Source: Simiduia sp. 21SJ11W-1
GTDB lineage: Bacteria; Pseudomonadota; Gammaproteobacteria; Pseudomonadales; Cellvibrionaceae
Assembly: GCF_024138675.1 (NCBI RefSeq)
Contig: NZ_CP090959.1
Coordinates: forward strand, 806,001-870,000
Length of the DNA stretch: 64,000 bases
Reading direction: 5' to 3'
Shown piece by piece: positions 43,230-51,037 of the stretch (positions are counted from its first letter, which is position 1; every line of letters starts with the position of its first letter). The notes under the pieces are model-generated. The model saw only the letters and a program-made list of their open reading frames with translations, made no database searches and was not told where the DNA came from. Both the position numbers and the translations under genes were made by a program.

Positions 43230-43616
43230 CATTTTATTTTCTTCAAGTACTTTCCGAAGCCCATTCAAAACCTCAGATTGAGTAATTTGTGAAAAACCAA
43301 ATGCAAAATTACCCTGACTTTTTAATAAGTCTGGAAGCCATGGTTGTTCATTGAGCTTTGGCATTGGATCAAATAGCTGCCCGAATCCTCCGCTTAATCT
43401 ATGAGTAAAATCTGGTTTTTCTGAAGGAGTGTATTTGTGAAATTTGAACACTGCCCTCAAATAATACTCTCTAGGACTGCCTTCACCTGCAATTAGCCAA
43501 ATCCAATCCCCTTCTGTTGCTGCAACCGATTTATTTGTATAAATAGATAGGTTGTCTACATCCAAGGCGGGGTAACCCATTTTTTCCTTTTTGTGGTACT
43601 GAACAAAATGCTTCAA
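43224..43616 (-). CDS. Unknown protein (130 aa), integron cassette gene
   Basis: The product starts at TTG 43616 (KHFVQYHKKEKMGYPALD). The N-terminal pattern HKKEKMGY, IYTNKSVAATEGDWIWLIAGEGSPREYYLR resembles small PUA/EVE-like or nuclease-linked cassette proteins, but I cannot name a family. No signal peptide or membrane segment is present. A following attC and AT-rich codons mark it as a mobile cassette. A GTTAGAG core-like sequence lies 43625-43631, just before the start. Confidence 0.6.
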   Translation of the reverse strand: MKHFVQYHKKEKMGYPALDVDNLSIYTNKSVAATEGDWIWLIAGEGSPREYYLRAVFKFHKYTPSEKPDFTHRLSGGFGQLFDPMPKLNEQPWLPDLLKSQGNFAFGFSQITQSEVLNGLRKVLEENKMA

Positions 43617-43631
43617 AAAATATCCTCTAAC

Positions 43632-43936
43632 CGATAACTCTCGTTGTCTTATTGCCTAATAGCTGATTTATCTGCGAGTCTAAATTTGGTGGTCCAAAAT
43701 TATATCCATTGGAGAACCAAAGTTAAGACTTGTTATCAGTAATGTCTGAGTAAATCTCGCGGGGCGGGCATTCAGACAACCTTTTCCTATTCAATGATGG
43801 CGCGTCACATGTCGCCTAAATAATCATTTTTATTTTTTATCCTAATTTTTTGTGACAAAGATCCTACCACAGGTTTTTTTTAACGTGCATACCCATTTTT
43901 TGGTGTGAAGTACAAAGGATTGGCCGTGGCACCCAT
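43632..43936. other. Non-coding, AT-rich stretch between the cassettes and repeat B3
   Basis: About 300 bp with no credible gene. An integron integrase gene, expected on this side of a complete integron, is not present. Confidence 0.5.
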
Positions 43937-44122
43937 CCCCTTGCGCAGCGGTGAACGGAAGCCTAATTCAACAGGTTAAATGGCCATGGATGGCCATTTA
44001 AGCGGCGTTCGCCAGGGACGGCGATTGCCGCGGCCTGTTGGATTTGGCTGGAGTGCACGGACCCGAAGGGCGCGCAGCCGGGGCGGCCTTTTTGGTTACT
44101 TTTTGGCCGCGCAAAAAGTGAC
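43937..44122 (-). repeat. Structured repeat, form B copy 3 (reverse)
   Basis: This shortest B copy has the central stem AAATGGCCAT/ATGGCCATTT with almost no loop. It restarts the alternating array on the far side of the accessory genes in the expected orientation. Confidence 0.84.
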
Positions 44123-44198
44123 GAAGGAGTCGATCGGAGTGGGGGGCTTGATTCAGCACGTTCGGTGCCAACTTGGTAATTAGCTGATTTTTTTGGGT

Positions 44199-44407
44199 TG
44201 TTACTTTTCTTTGTTTGGCCAAAGCAAAGTAACCAAAAGAAAGGCCACCCCGGCTGCGCTAAATCCATTCAAAGCACTAAAGCTTGGGGTCGCGTTGACA
44301 GGCCTCCTGCCTTGCAACGCTCAAATGGGCGTCCTGCCCATATGCCCCCAACCTTTAGCACTTTGAATGGCCGCTCCGCAAGGGGCCCCAACGGCGCGGC
44401 GCTGTAG
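44199..44407 (+). repeat. Structured repeat, form A copy 4
   Basis: It begins like copy A3 (GTTACTTTTCTTTG, then AAGCAAAGTAACC) and has a short central hairpin, CAAATGGGC with GCCCATATG. It ends in CGCAAGGGGCCCC and GCTGTAG. Confidence 0.85.
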
Positions 44408-44480
44408 CCGGTTTTAAACTACATCAACGCCAGTGGTCTTTTCCTTGTCTATCGCTGCATTGCTCGATGTGGCACAACTC

Positions 44481-44687
44481 CCCCTTGCGCAGCGGTGCAC
44501 GGAAGCTGAAGCCAATAGGTTAAATGGCCATGGACCTCGGTGCCGCTTGACGGTATGGCCATTTAAGCGGCGTTCGCCAGGGATGGCGATTGCCGCGGCC
44601 TGTTGGATTTGGTTGGAGTGCACGGACCCGAAGGGCGCACAGCCGGGGCGGCCTTTTTGGTTACTTTTTGGCCGCGCAAAAAGTGAC
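44481..44687 (-). repeat. Structured repeat, form B copy 4 (reverse)
   Basis: Almost the same as B1, including the large loop with the GGACCTCGGTGCCGC segment. B1 and B4 both sit next to A copies that have the GTACG-type start. Confidence 0.84.
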
Positions 44688-44770
44688 ATAAGATTCCTAC
44701 GAAGTGAGCTGGCCGATTGAGCAACTATGGTGCCTAACTTATATTCATTCTTATTGTTAGATTTGTTCAT

Positions 44771-44972
44771 TTTCTTTTTGTACGAAAAGAAAACGAACCA
44801 AAAGAAACGTACCCCGGCTGCGCTAAATCCATTCAAAGCACTAAAGCTTGGGGTCGCGTTGACAGGCCTCCTGCCTTGCAACGCTCATATGGCCATCCGT
44901 GGCCATATGCCCCCAACCTTAAGTACTTTGAATGGCCGCTCCGCAAGGGGCCCCAATGGTGCGGCGCTGTAG
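44771..44972 (+). repeat. Structured repeat, form A copy 5
   Basis: The hairpin arms are CATATGGCCA and TGGCCATATG: the A-to-T change on the left arm is matched by the T-to-A change on the right. The borders are as in A2. Confidence 0.85.
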
Positions 44973-44996
44973 TTGGTTCTGCGTGATATCAAAGCC

Positions 44997-45086
44997 TTGG
45001 TTACTTTTTGGCCGCGCAAAAAGTGACAAAGAAAAATGTACGAAAGGTGAATTTCGCAAGGGGCCCCAAAGGCGGCACGCTGTAGT
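44997..45086. repeat. Fused remnants of B and A repeats
   Basis: The first half (TTGGTTACTTTTTGGCCGCG, then AAAAAGTGAC) is the end of a B element. The second half (CGCAAGGGGCCCC to GCTGTAG, 45056-45086) is the end of an A element. Their inner parts are deleted, leaving a decayed end of the array. Confidence 0.75.
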
Positions 45087-45147
45087 TGGCCTGATTTACG
45101 CCAAGGCAAAAAACCAATAACTTCTGAATTTTTAATGATAAATAAAC

Positions 45148-45172
45148 AAAAAAGGCAGCTATCGCTGCCTTC
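45148..45172 (-). terminator. Terminator of the panB operon
   Basis: AAGGCAGC and GCTGCCTT pair, followed on the minus strand by six T. It lies 28 bp after panB, so the pcnB-folK-panB unit ends here and panC is not cotranscribed. Confidence 0.82.
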
Positions 45173-45199
45173 ATCAAACCCTAAAATAAAAAACAAAAC

Positions 45200-46027
45200 C
45201 TAATCAAAACAATGCTCACTGGCGGGGAACACGCCATTTTTCACATCATCGGCGTACTTGAGCATCGAGCCTGGAATATCGCCTGCTTCCAATAAAAAGT
45301 TTTTGGAAAACTTGGGCGGGTGTTCGGTGAGGCCTAGGATGTCGTTGATTACCAGCACTTGGGCATCGGTATCTTTACCCGCGCCAATGCCAATGGTGGG
45401 CATGGAGACTGCCTCGGTAATTTCCTGGGCGAGTGCCGAGGGCACGCACTCCAGCACCAGCAGATCGGCGCCGGCTTCGTCGAGCAATTTGGCATCGCGC
45501 AGCATCACTTTTGCCGCGGCTGCCTCGCGCCCCTGTACGCGGTAGCCGCCGAGCTTGTTAACCGACTGTGGCGTAAGGCCCAGGTGGCCGCACACGGGAA
45601 TACCGCGCTCGGTGAGCTTGTGTACGGTATCTGCCACCCATTCGCCGCCTTCGAGTTTCACCATGTGGGCGCCGGCTTGCATGATGCGTGTGGCGTTGGT
45701 GAAGGCAAGCTCGGTGGTGGCGTAACTCATAAACGGCATGTCGCCCATGATCAGTGATTTGCTGTTGCCCCGGCGCACGGCCTCTACGTGGTAGATCATT
45801 TGCTCCATGGTCACCGGAATGGTGGAGTCGTAACCCAGTACCGTCATGCCGAGGGAGTCGCCCACCAGCAATACCTGTACGCCGCAGCGCTGGGCCATGG
45901 CGGCCATGGGGGCGTCGTAAAGGGCGACGGTGACAAACTTCTCACCCATGGCCTTCATTTTGCGCAAGGTGGTTACCGTGATGGGTTTCGACAGGGCCGA
46001 TTCTTGGGTGGGTTTTCCGTAGGGCAT
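45200..46027 (-). CDS. panB: Ketopantoate hydroxymethyltransferase
   Basis: PanB makes ketopantoate from 2-ketoisovalerate and methylene-tetrahydrofolate in pantothenate synthesis. The 275-residue protein has VALYDAPMAAMAQRCGVQVLLVGDS (two adjoining blocks), the metal Asp in MGDMPFMSY, GHLGLTPQSV and the catalytic Glu in LECVPSALA. In relatives panC follows directly. Here an accessory region follows instead. Confidence 0.96.
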   Translation of the reverse strand: MPYGKPTQESALSKPITVTTLRKMKAMGEKFVTVALYDAPMAAMAQRCGVQVLLVGDSLGMTVLGYDSTIPVTMEQMIYHVEAVRRGNSKSLIMGDMPFMSYATTELAFTNATRIMQAGAHMVKLEGGEWVADTVHKLTERGIPVCGHLGLTPQSVNKLGGYRVQGREAAAAKVMLRDAKLLDEAGADLLVLECVPSALAQEITEAVSMPTIGIGAGKDTDAQVLVINDILGLTEHPPKFSKNFLLEAGDIPGSMLKYADDVKNGVFPASEHCFD

Positions 46028-46039
46028 GGTTGGCTCCCG

Positions 46040-46720
46040 TTACAGCTTGGGTGTGGGGTTGTAGTAGTGGCGGCCTGATTTAATGTTTAGCAGGTAATCC
46101 ACCAGTTGCGCATAGTGATCGGCGTTGGAAACCAAGTCTAGATCGGTGGCGTTCACGATCAACAAGGGGGCGGCATCGTAAAAGTGGAAAAAGCGCATGT
46201 AGGCATCGTTGAGCCGGTTTAAATAATCGTGGCTGATCAGTTGCTCTACGGCGTTGCCGCGCTCGCGGATGCGCTGCATGAGCACATCGGTTGGGGCCTG
46301 CAGGTAAATCACAAGCTCGGGCTTGGGGCTGTTGAAGGTGAGCTTTTCATACACCTGCTGGTAGAGCGCAAATTCATCGTCGTCGAGCGTTACTTGGGCA
46401 AAGAGCTGGTCGCGCTCCATCAAAAAGTCTGCCACGCGCACAGGTTCAAATAAATCGTCTTGTTTTAACTCTTGCAGTTGTTGGGCCCGCTGAAACAAGA
46501 AAAACAGCTGGGTGGGCAGGGCGCTGTGCTTCGGGTCTTTATAGAAGCGTTCCAAAAACGGGTTTTCGCGGGTGTGCTCGAGCAGGGTGTCATAGTTAAA
46601 GGTGCGCGCCAGGTGCTTGGCCAACGTGGTTTTGCCAGCGCCAATGGGGCCTTCTACCGAAATAAAACGCGGTAATTTACAGTGGGTCAGATCCAATTGC
46701 AGGTCAAAAAAATCGGTCAC
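46040..46720 (-). CDS. Deoxynucleoside kinase
   Basis: The 226-residue protein is of the dCK/dGK family. It has a P-loop VEGPIGAGKTTLAKHL at 23-38, the LLEHTRENPFLERFY substrate segment, and the lid with RIRERGNAVE. It would phosphorylate deoxynucleosides for salvage. Genes of this family are common between folK and panB in gammaproteobacteria, and it lies 12 bp before panB. Confidence 0.9.
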   Translation of the reverse strand: MTDFFDLQLDLTHCKLPRFISVEGPIGAGKTTLAKHLARTFNYDTLLEHTRENPFLERFYKDPKHSALPTQLFFLFQRAQQLQELKQDDLFEPVRVADFLMERDQLFAQVTLDDDEFALYQQVYEKLTFNSPKPELVIYLQAPTDVLMQRIRERGNAVEQLISHDYLNRLNDAYMRFFHFYDAAPLLIVNATDLDLVSNADHYAQLVDYLLNIKSGRHYYNPTPKL

Positions 46721-46738
46721 TGCGTGCTCCTGGTAAGG

Positions 46739-47236
46739 TCAGCTGTCGGGCGCATCCGTTTCCAGCCGCGACAGGCCTTTCATCGTACATTGCTCCAAAA
46801 GGGATGCAAGTGTTCGGCCGTCTGGCAGGCAGGCTTGTGGGTAGATTTCATGCAGCGGGTAGAGCACAAAGTTGCGCTCGCACAGGTAGGCGTGCGGCAC
46901 AGTCAGGCGCGGCAGGTCTATGCGTTGGTTGCCGTATAAGAGCAGGTCTAAATCCAGTGTGCGCGGCCCCCAGTGGGTCAGCCGCTCGCGTTTGTGGGCC
47001 TGCTCTATGGCTTGCAGTTGGTCTAGCAATGCCAAAGGCTCAAGGCTTGTGTGCAGCAGGGCGCAGGCGTTCAGGTAGTCGGGTTGGGTGGGACCTACGG
47101 CCACACTTTGGTAGAGCGACGAGCGCGCCACCAAACGGGTACCGGGCAATGCGCTTAAGCCCTCAAAGGCGCGCGCCAGTTGCGCGCGCGGATCGCCCAG
47201 ATTGCTGCCCAGGCCAATGGCACAGGTTACCGGCAT
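46739..47236 (-). CDS. folK: 2-amino-4-hydroxy-6-hydroxymethyldihydropteridine pyrophosphokinase
   Basis: FolK transfers pyrophosphate from ATP to hydroxymethyl-dihydropterin in folate synthesis. The 165-residue product has IGLGSNLGDP at the start, VGPTQPDYLNACALL, and GPRTLDLDLLLYG with the two metal-binding Asp residues, then PHAYLCERNFVLYPL. The ATG overlaps the pcnB stop by one base (TGATG). Confidence 0.96.
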   Translation of the reverse strand: MPVTCAIGLGSNLGDPRAQLARAFEGLSALPGTRLVARSSLYQSVAVGPTQPDYLNACALLHTSLEPLALLDQLQAIEQAHKRERLTHWGPRTLDLDLLLYGNQRIDLPRLTVPHAYLCERNFVLYPLHEIYPQACLPDGRTLASLLEQCTMKGLSRLETDAPDS

Positions 47237-48597
47237 CAGGCTTGGGGTTTGGGCGTGTTCTTGCGGTGCCGACGGCGCTTGGTGCGCGGGCCCTGGCTGC
47301 CAAGGTCTTTAACCATTTGTTCCTGGCCTTGCTCGTCTGTGGCTTGAAAATCTGTCCACCACTGGCCCAGGCCATCGAAGTTTTCGCCGGCGCTTTCCCT
47401 AAGCAGCAGGAAGTCGTAGGCGGCGCGAAAACGGGGGTGGCTGGCCACGGCAAAGGCACGCTTGCCATTGCGATTGGGCAGGCGCAGCTGTAAATCCCAG
47501 ATTTCGCGCATGGGAATCAAGAATCGTTTGGGCACGGCAATGGCGGCCAGTTGTTGGCTCACCACGGCGCCCGCTGCCTGGTTTAGCGCCATGGGCGCGC
47601 TCAGTTTTTGCTCAACCACCAGTTCGCGCAGCAGTTTGGCAACGGCAGGCCACAGGAGTGCGGCATAGATGAACGCGGGTGTTACCCGTTGTTCATTGCG
47701 AATGCGTTTATCGGTGTTGATCAGGGCGTTTTCAATGAGCCGCTCGGCCTGGGCATCGCCTGCGTGCAAAACGGCGTGGGTTTGGGCAAACAGGTGCGGC
47801 AGCAGCTGGTACTCGCGCAGCAAGCCAAAGGTGGCGGTGGCAGAGCCTGCCATGAACAGTTTCAGGCTTTCATCAAACAGGCGCGAAGACGATACCTGGC
47901 CCAGTAATTCTGCATTTTTGGCGATGGGGGCGGCGGTGTTGGGCTCTATGCTGAAGCCGAGTTTGGCGGCAAAGCGCACCGCGCGTAGCATGCGCACCGG
48001 GTCTTCTTTGTAGCGGGTTTCCGGGTCGCCAATCATGCGAATCTGGCGTTTTGCCAGGTCTTCCAGGCCGCCTTCGTAATCGTGAATGGTGAAATCTTTG
48101 GAGGTGTAGTAGAGCGCGTTGATGGTGAAATCGCGCCGGGCCGAGTCTGTTTCCAGGGTGCCGAAGACGTTATCGCGCAGCAGCATGCCGGAATCTGCCT
48201 GCTGGGAGTCGCGCTTGGATTCGGCCTCTGTGTGGCTGTCGCGGAAGGTGGTGACCTCCAGCAGCTCGCGGCCCATGCGCACGTGCACAATCTTGAAGCG
48301 GCGGCCAATGATGCGGGCACCGCGAAACAGTTGCCGCACCTGCTCGGGGGTGGCATCGGTGGCCAGGTCGAAATCTTTCGGGTTGCCGTCTAGCAACAGG
48401 TCTCTTACGCCACCGCCCACCAGATAGGCCTCAAAGCCTTCGGCATGCAGGCGCTTCATGGCCGACAGGGCACCGCGGCTGATATTGGCGCGCGAGATGC
48501 TGTGCTGGTCGCGGGGTACAACCCGCTTGGTCTGCTTGTGTGGGGCTGCAGCGCTCCCAGAGCGGGAGGGGAAGAGTGAGAAGAGTCGCTTCAACAT
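47236..48597 (-). CDS. pcnB: Poly(A) polymerase I
   Basis: PcnB adds poly(A) tails that promote RNA decay. The 453-residue protein has the nucleotidyltransferase motif VGGGVRDLLLDGNPKDFDLA (around 59-78) and the second motif RRDFTINALYY. It also has the RNA-binding GGLEDLAKRQIRMIGDPETR region (split here in two), and a basic C-terminus (GPRTKRRRHRKNT). It follows the crcZ region, as in Pseudomonas. Confidence 0.96.
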   Translation of the reverse strand: MLKRLFSLFPSRSGSAAAPHKQTKRVVPRDQHSISRANISRGALSAMKRLHAEGFEAYLVGGGVRDLLLDGNPKDFDLATDATPEQVRQLFRGARIIGRRFKIVHVRMGRELLEVTTFRDSHTEAESKRDSQQADSGMLLRDNVFGTLETDSARRDFTINALYYTSKDFTIHDYEGGLEDLAKRQIRMIGDPETRYKEDPVRMLRAVRFAAKLGFSIEPNTAAPIAKNAELLGQVSSSRLFDESLKLFMAGSATATFGLLREYQLLPHLFAQTHAVLHAGDAQAERLIENALINTDKRIRNEQRVTPAFIYAALLWPAVAKLLRELVVEQKLSAPMALNQAAGAVVSQQLAAIAVPKRFLIPMREIWDLQLRLPNRNGKRAFAVASHPRFRAAYDFLLLRESAGENFDGLGQWWTDFQATDEQGQEQMVKDLGSQGPRTKRRRHRKNTPKPQA

Positions 48598-48702
48598 AGG
48601 GGGATAGTCGGGCCCGGTTTCAAAGAAGGCGCGAGTTTACCACGGCTCGGGCAATTCGCTCACATTCTGATGCAGTGGGTGGTGGCAAGGTGGGTAACGG
48701 CC

Positions 48703-48736
48703 AGAAAGCAAAACGGGAAAGCCTTGGCTTTCCCGT
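48703..48736 (-). terminator. Terminator of the CrcZ-like RNA
   Basis: ACGGGAAAGCC and GGCTTTCCCGT pair almost without a loop. On the minus strand TTTTGCTTTC follows. Confidence 0.78.
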
Positions 48737-48997
48737 CAAATTCTGTGTTACGTCCACATTGTTATGCTTATTAGGTGGTGCTTCCATGCCCGGGTTGGCA
48801 ATTTGCTTACTGGCAAACCCTCTCCTAGTTTCGTAGTCAGTTAAATCGCTATCTTATTATTATTTGTTGTTTTTATTAGTTATTTGTACGTTTCTTATTA
48901 TTTGTTGTTGTTATTAGAGTTTTCGTTTTTTCTTATTATTTGTTGTTTTTATTATGGGTCTTTAATTGTTTTTATTATCTATTGTTCTTATTCTGTT
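48703..48997 (-). ncRNA. crcZ: CrcZ-like Hfq/Crc-titrating small RNA
   Basis: Between cbrB and pcnB, on the minus strand, lies an A-rich stretch with five clusters of the CA motif AAnAAnAA. Examples are AATAAGAACAA, AAAAACAACAAATAATAA (three similar clusters) and AACAACAACAAATAATAA. In pseudomonads CrcZ at this exact locus binds Hfq-Crc through such motifs and relieves catabolite repression. A sigma-54-type promoter at 49007-49022 and an intrinsic terminator at 48703-48736 define a transcript of about 295 bases. The identification rests on position and motifs, not on covariance search. Confidence 0.78.
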
Positions 48998-49006
48998 GCA
49001 CTCTAA

Positions 49007-49022
49007 TACATTTAGCGTGCCA
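49007..49022 (-). promoter_or_regulatory. Sigma-54 promoter of the CrcZ-like RNA
   Basis: Read on the minus strand it is TGGCACGCTAAATGTA. The -24 TGGCACG matches the consensus, and the -12 part (ATGT for TTGC) keeps the G at the right spacing with one T for C change. The start would be about twelve bases later, just before the first CA motif. Confidence 0.62.
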
Positions 49023-49119
49023 ACTTTATAAAACCCATATAAAACAACAAGTTATAAAGTTTGGAATAACGGGGCCATCAGTCGATAACCGTTGATTCGT
49101 TACCGTTACGCTCGTTCAC

Positions 49120-49153
49120 TGTTACATTTCCATGACAAGGTAACACTTGTTAC
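49120..49153. promoter_or_regulatory. CbrB-like upstream activator site
   Basis: TGTTAC, 14 bases, GTAACA (49120-49145), then another TGTTAC at 49148-49153. It resembles the TGTTAC/GTAACA inverted repeat reported for CbrB. It lies about 100-140 bp upstream of the sigma-54 promoter, the usual enhancer distance. The remaining 49154-49587 stretch holds no gene I can support. Confidence 0.55.
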
Positions 49154-49587
49154 GACCAGTGGATTTGCGCATTTTTTGATCTTGGTCTACTTGCCCCTGG
49201 CATTCCCACGGTGTTGCCCCATGCTGGTGCCTGCTCTCGGCATTTGGGCGTGTTTGGTGCTAGTGCTGCTGGTGCGGTGATCGGCTTGTGCTGTTGCGCA
49301 GAAAGGCTTGTGCCGGCAAGGGGTTGCGCAAAATGCAGTAAAAATTCGCTGGCTAAAAATGCGCTGGCTAATTAAGACGCAAGCAGTAGCCTGGCACACA
49401 GGGCAATGGGGCCTGCACAGTGGGGGCTTGTGGCGCTTTAATGCCAAAGCGTGGTCGGGGTGCGGGCGGCTTGCAGCCAAACGCTTTGGTTTTTTTGGGG
49501 GGCAGGTAAGATTGGTAAGGCCTACAAATGAAAGCCCTTGGATAAACGGGCCTTGCGGCGAGGGTGGGGCGGCAGCGCCGGCCCCGG

Positions 49588-50985
49588 TTACCTGGCGGTG
49601 GCTTTCTTGCGGGGGATACCCAGGCGCTGGCGGCGCTCCCACAGGCACTTGCGGCTAACGCCAAGCTTTTTGGCCAGCTCCGTTTCGCTCATGGTGTCTT
49701 GGTGTTCGAGTACAAAGCGCTGGAAGTAGTCTTCCAGCGACAGATCTTCCGCCGGGTCTTCTTTTTTGGTTTTCGAGAGCAGCTTGCGCGGTTGCAGGTC
49801 GTCTTCGTGCAGGTCGTCGTCTTCTACGTCTACTTCCACGAGGTCGAGGTCTATCTCCAGCAGCTTGTGGCTGATTTCTTTATCATCGTTGCAGAGAATA
49901 ATGGCGCGCTGAATGGCGTTTTCCATTTCGCGCACGTTGCCTGGCCATATGTAGGTGGTAATGGCCTGAATGGCCTCCGGCGAGAGCGACAGCGGTTGCT
50001 TGCCGAACTGGGCGCAAAAGCGGGTGAGCATGTGCTCGGCCAGCAGCAGGATATCGCGCCCGCGCTCGCGCAGCGGCGGCAGTGTGAGCTGCACGACATT
50101 GATGCGGTAGTACAAATCTTCCCGAAACTTGCCTTCCTGGGCCAGTTTGCGCAGGTCGCGGTGGGTAGCGGCCACCAGGCGCACATCCACCTTGTGGGAT
50201 TCCACCGAGCCAATGGGCCGCACTTCACCTTCTTGCAGTACCCGCAGCAGGCGGGCCTGGGCCTCCAGGGGCAGCTCGCCGATTTCATCGAGAAACAGGG
50301 TGCCACCGTCGGCGGCGGCCACCAGGCCTTCGCGCTGGCTGGCGGCACCGGTAAAGGCGCCTTTTTCGTGGCCAAACAGTTCCGATTCAATGAGTGTTTC
50401 GGGAATGGCGGCGCAGTTAACGGAAATCAGCGGTTTCTCGGCGCGGGGGCTTTCTGCGTGAATGGCCTTGGCTACCAGCTCTTTACCGGTGCCGGTTTCG
50501 CCGTGCACCAGCACCGTGGCGCCGGTGGGGGCTACTTTGTGGATCTTGGCGTACAGGGCCTTCATGACGTTGGAATTGCCAATCATGCTGGCCACGCCCG
50601 CCTGGTTTTCCTCGGGCGCCTGGCGCGCCGCGCGGTTGGCTTTGCCGATTACCCGCTTCACGGCCGCTAGCATTTCATCGTGGTCGAAGGGCTTGGCGAT
50701 GTAATCCACCGCGCCCATGCGCATGGAGTCTACCGCTGAGCGCAGGCTGGCGTAGCTGGTCATGATCAGCACGGGCACCTCGCCCGACAGGGTGATCAAA
50801 TCGGTGCCGGGCGCGCCGGGCAGGCGCAGATCGCTGATGATCAGGTCGAAACTGGTGAGGTTGTGCTTGGTGGTAGCTTCTTTGACCGAGCCGGCCTCGC
50901 TCACCACGTATTTGTTGCGCTCGAGCAGCTTGCGCAGGGCCATGCGGATGATGGGTTCGTCTTCAACGATCAGGATATGGCTCAT
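49588..50985 (-). CDS. cbrB: Two-component response regulator CbrB (NtrC family)
   Basis: CbrB activates sigma-54 promoters for carbon and nitrogen source use, crcZ being its main target. The 465-residue protein has a receiver domain with Asp52 and an AAA+ domain with Walker A GETGTGKE (162-169), sigma-54 loop GAFTGA (209-214) and Walker B GGTLFLDE. The C-terminal Fis-type helix-turn-helix shows ETELAKKLGVSRKCLWERRQ. It is 52 bp after cbrA, and the predicted target RNA lies next to it. Confidence 0.94.
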   Translation of the reverse strand: MSHILIVEDEPIIRMALRKLLERNKYVVSEAGSVKEATTKHNLTSFDLIISDLRLPGAPGTDLITLSGEVPVLIMTSYASLRSAVDSMRMGAVDYIAKPFDHDEMLAAVKRVIGKANRAARQAPEENQAGVASMIGNSNVMKALYAKIHKVAPTGATVLVHGETGTGKELVAKAIHAESPRAEKPLISVNCAAIPETLIESELFGHEKGAFTGAASQREGLVAAADGGTLFLDEIGELPLEAQARLLRVLQEGEVRPIGSVESHKVDVRLVAATHRDLRKLAQEGKFREDLYYRINVVQLTLPPLRERGRDILLLAEHMLTRFCAQFGKQPLSLSPEAIQAITTYIWPGNVREMENAIQRAIILCNDDKEISHKLLEIDLDLVEVDVEDDDLHEDDLQPRKLLSKTKKEDPAEDLSLEDYFQRFVLEHQDTMSETELAKKLGVSRKCLWERRQRLGIPRKKATAR

Positions 50986-51037
50986 GGTGTTTCTTTTCGC
51001 TACACGTTAACGGGCTAGTGTTACCAACCCGGCGGCG

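Noticed and set aside
43617-43680. An attI site or third attC upstream of the 130-residue cassette
   Set aside because: GTTAGAG is present but does not fit GTTRRRY at its last base, and no matching opposite arm or integrase gene is found.
49092-49280. Hydrophobic plus-strand frame in the cbrB-crcZ interval
   Set aside because: It lacks a ribosome site and overlaps the predicted CbrB site. No family features.
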